This document shows positions 62,071 to 64,000 of a DNA stretch of 64,000 nucleotides, one piece after another (within the stretch, counting starts at the first letter, position 1; every line of letters begins with the position of its first letter). The notes beneath the pieces were generated by a model that saw only the letters and a list, made by a program, of their open reading frames with translations, did not search any database and was not told where the DNA came from. The translations under genes were made by a program, and so were the position numbers. The DNA lies in contig QANZ01027579.1 in assembly GCA_003254925.1 (NCBI GenBank), positions 116,391-180,390 on the forward strand, given 5' to 3'. The DNA comes from Chamaecrista fasciculata (lineage: Eukaryota > Streptophyta > Magnoliopsida > Fabales > Fabaceae).

Positions 62071-62078
62071 TATAAATA
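62071..62078 (+). promoter_or_regulatory. TATA box
   Basis: Sequence ctataaatag in the consensus plant context, directly after the 98-bp array. Transcription would start near 62100-62110 (acatcacgcaaactcaaaac). Confidence 0.65.
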
Positions 62079-62489
62079 GCCATAATCTTCTGAAGAGACA
62101 TCACGCAAACTCAAAACACCTTCAACATTTGCCTGATCTCTGATCTATAGGTTGTAGGTAGTAGGGAATAAGATCATTTCATAGATGGAAATGGAAGCAG
62201 AGACATCACCTCACCATCAATCCTTTTACTCACATCCCAAACTATAAACTCATCTCTCGATCACTTCCCTAGATGCTTTCACTTGTAGGAAGCAGGTAAG
62301 TAAACATTATATTTGCAAAATGCACAATGATAAATGATGATTAGTGGATTATAATATGGTGCTTAATTGAACTAATTTGATATATTCATGTTTTTAGTCA
62401 GAGCGTGAATGATAATCCTGGAAGTAGGTGCGGTAGAGAGGAGGACCTAAACAAGAGAGCAAGAGAAAAAAGTCTTACAAGACAAATTT

Positions 62490-62860
62490 TTGGAGGTTCA
62501 AGAGTCTACCGAAGTTTTGGGTGGGATTAGGATGGCAAAATCCATGGTCACTTTCAATGAAGTCACAAGCATTGAGAATTTCAGCATCCAGGTAAATGGT
62601 CTTGTTATTGACTCAGAAATCCCCAAACACCTCAATATCAAGTACTATGAACTTTGCTTCAGTCAAGGGATGTTCCTTCACGAAAATCTTCTACCGGATT
62701 TTAACTGTAAACTTGTGGTTGGAATGATCTTTGAAACCATTAATATTGTTGATGCCATTAGAGCTAGCAAGATCACAACTCCCAAGAGAGTTTTGCTACA
62801 TGGTACACAACTTTGAGATCCTTTGAATCATTGCGCATGAACATTGGTTTCGTGCTTGCT
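62490..62860 (+). pseudogene. B3 domain-containing protein, C-terminal fragment (left arm)
   Basis: Reads EVLGGIRMAKSMVTFNEVTS then IENFSIQVNGLVIDSEIPKH, LNIKYYELCFSQGMFLHENL and GMIFETINIVDAIRASKITT, ending at a TGA (62814-62816). In another frame it continues LRSFESLRMNIGF, ARLKQLM into the loop. This wording matches the region C-terminal to the B3 domain in the plant Os01g0234100/At5g42700-like B3 proteins (VNGLVIDSE, KYYELCCSQ, ETINIxDAIRxxK, MNxGFLRARLxQL). The DNA-binding B3 domain itself is absent. Family assignment is from memory of conserved wording. Confidence 0.65.
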
Positions 62861-63243
62861 AGGCTTAAACAACTAATGTTCATGCGCAGTGCTTCAAAGG
62901 ATCTCAAAGTTGTGTACCATGCTGCAAAACTCTCTTGGGAAGTTGTGATCTTGCTGACTCTAATGGCATCAACAATATTTATGGTTTCAAAGATCATTCC
63001 AGCCTCAAGTTTACAGTTAAGATCCGGTAGAAGATTCGCGTGAAGGAACATCCCTTGACTGCAGCAAAGTTCATAGTACTTGATCTTGAGGTGTTTGGGG
63101 ATTTTTGAGTCAATAACAAGACCATTTACCTGGATGCTGAAATTCTTAATGCTTGTGACTTCATTGAAAGTGACCATGGATTCTGCCATCCTAATCCCAC
63201 CCAAAACTTCAGGGCCAAAATCTATCGGTAGACTCTTGAACAT
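62773..63243 (-). pseudogene. B3 domain-containing protein, C-terminal fragment (right arm)
   Basis: The minus-strand frame opens MFKSLPIDFGPEVLGGIRMA and carries the same segment as the left arm with a handful of replacements (KYYELCCSQGMFLHANLLPD, ETINIVDAIRVSKITT). It is the better preserved copy: it keeps the IDFGP segment missing on the left and stays open through the loop into the other arm. Still no B3 domain and no partner exons. Confidence 0.65.
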
Positions 63244-63279
63244 CCAAAACTTTTTTCTTGTAAGACTTTCTTCTCAAAA

Positions 63280-63406
63280 GTACGGGGACTTGAAGCTTGA
63301 AAGACATCAAGCTGAACAAGAGAAGAATGTTTTACAAGACAAAATTTTGGAGGTTCAAAAGTCTATCGATAGACACGATGCTAAGATTGAAAAGCCTGAA
63401 CTATGA
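63280..63406 (+). pseudogene. Coiled-coil end of the B3-type protein
   Basis: The plus-strand frame reads YGDLKLERHQAEQEKNVLQD then KILEVQKSIDRHDAKIEKPE and stops at 63404. It corresponds to the coiled-coil tail that follows RLxQL in these B3 proteins. A stretch of it (acaagacaaaattttggagg) also stands at the outer edge of the left arm (62476 onward), joined directly to the start of the repeated segment. Confidence 0.6.
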
Positions 63407-63420
63407 GAATTGGGAGGATG

Positions 63421-64000
63421 TGTTTGAAGAACTAGCAAAATCTCCCTGGTGATATACAATTATGCATTTTCATTCATGTAAAAGTAATATGTCTTTGTCT
63501 CTCTTCACATGAGAAGTTTCAAATCTTGGCTATTGGAACATGTAGGAGAAATTGTATTTTGGGCGCAGCTAGAGTTGTCCAGTATGTTTTAGGAACATTT
63601 GAGAGTAATTTATTACAAATATATATGGTACATGAATGCTATATTTTGATCAAACTCTTTGTAAAGGATGATCTCTGAGTATATATATTTCAGATTTTGA
63701 TGGCACAATTTTAATTCTTGGCACATTGATGCCTCTTGAACCTGTGCTGAAATATGATGTTAAAGTGCAATGCAAAACTTTGTGAAACTTTCAAATGAGG
63801 TCCCTGCTCCTAAATTAGTAGTACTATCAATAGCAGATAATCTGAAAAACTTTCACGTTGTCAATCAAATGAGTACTCAACAACCTGTATTTGTATTTTT
63901 ATCTTCTTTGGATAAAAAATCTCTAACATTTATATGTAGTATCTAGAGAGAATCATCAATAATGTGCAGAGCCATCAATAATCACTATCAAGCAAAGAAA
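63421..64000. other. Unassigned DNA to the window end
   Basis: Moderately AT-rich, no recognised gene, repeat or RNA. It may include the 3' UTR of the B3-derived locus. Confidence 0.45.

Larger units (their letters stand above)
62466..63274. repeat. Large inverted repeat of a B3-protein gene fragment
   Basis: Left arm about 62466-62845 and right arm about 62875-63274, loop 62846-62874. The innermost pairing is gcgcatgaacatt with aatgttcatgcgc. By eye the arms are above 90% alike, with a 17-bp gap in the left arm after gagtctaccg. Both arms carry the same coding segment in opposite directions. Confidence 0.85.
62105..63420 (+). ncRNA. Putative hairpin transcript unit made of B3-gene fragments
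   Basis: Predicted from sequence order only: TATA at 62071, leader exon to 62295, a canonical intron (gcag|gtaagtaa at 62296 to tttttag at 62397), then an exon that runs into the inverted duplication 62466-63274. A small leader frame starts at 62184 (MEMEAETSPHHQSFYSHPKL) and stops. The RNA would fold into a duplex of about 370 bp with a 29-nt loop. No read data were available, so transcription is an inference. Confidence 0.4.

Overview
The window is nuclear DNA of a flowering plant, most likely a eudicot. Genes are split by short GT-AG introns, the intergenic DNA is AT-rich and full of small inverted-repeat transposons, and the intact proteins are plant types (PERK kinase, 377-residue plant G beta, GH17-CBM43 glucanase, RABG3-type Rab7). 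I cannot name the species. Single unresolved bases (n) occur near 33091, 40702, 46106, 58035 and 60874.

Gene-rich half (1-38.5 kb). A probable last exon of an unidentified gene ends at 1083 (+). It is followed by a Rab7 GTPase (2347-5771, -), a proline-rich extensin-like receptor kinase (9194-14084, +), the gamma subunit of the COPI coat (16274-23080, +), the G protein beta subunit (24524-28758, -), a tRNA-Glu(UUC) (32359-32430, -) and a beta-1,3-glucanase with a callose-binding domain (34319-38465, -). I rebuilt exon by exon all five complete genes; each gives an open frame of the expected family length (206, 668, 887, 377 and 462 residues). Rab7, COPI and glucanase are housekeeping or cell-wall functions, G beta and PERK are signalling; they are not a functional cluster.

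Mobile DNA. At least five MITE-like inverted repeats have perfect 9-bp flanking duplications, the mark of Mutator-type elements. One 1,022-bp element (29261-30282) is a near-complete hairpin carrying a captured LRR-extensin gene fragment. The PERK introns hold four such elements. A Tourist-like MITE, a LINE tail, and two repeats rich in CCGGTT or CCCAACC are also seen.

Accessory half (38.5-64 kb). No intact ordinary gene was found. From 47.1 to 61.5 kb there is an array of four copies of a 1.4-2.9 kb unit (47172, 49165, 52925, 58216), each with an inverted duplication of the same unrecognised gene fragment. Between copies lie an LRR receptor-like protein fragment (52440-52915) and a broken plant-mobile-domain gene (56071-57684). 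At 61.5-63.4 kb about six 98-bp tandem repeats with G-box-like and TGAGTCA motifs run straight into a TATA box. Downstream is a canonical 5' intron, then an inverted duplication of the C-terminal part of a B3-domain gene. This layout would make a long hairpin RNA and is the best candidate for an undescribed regulatory locus here.
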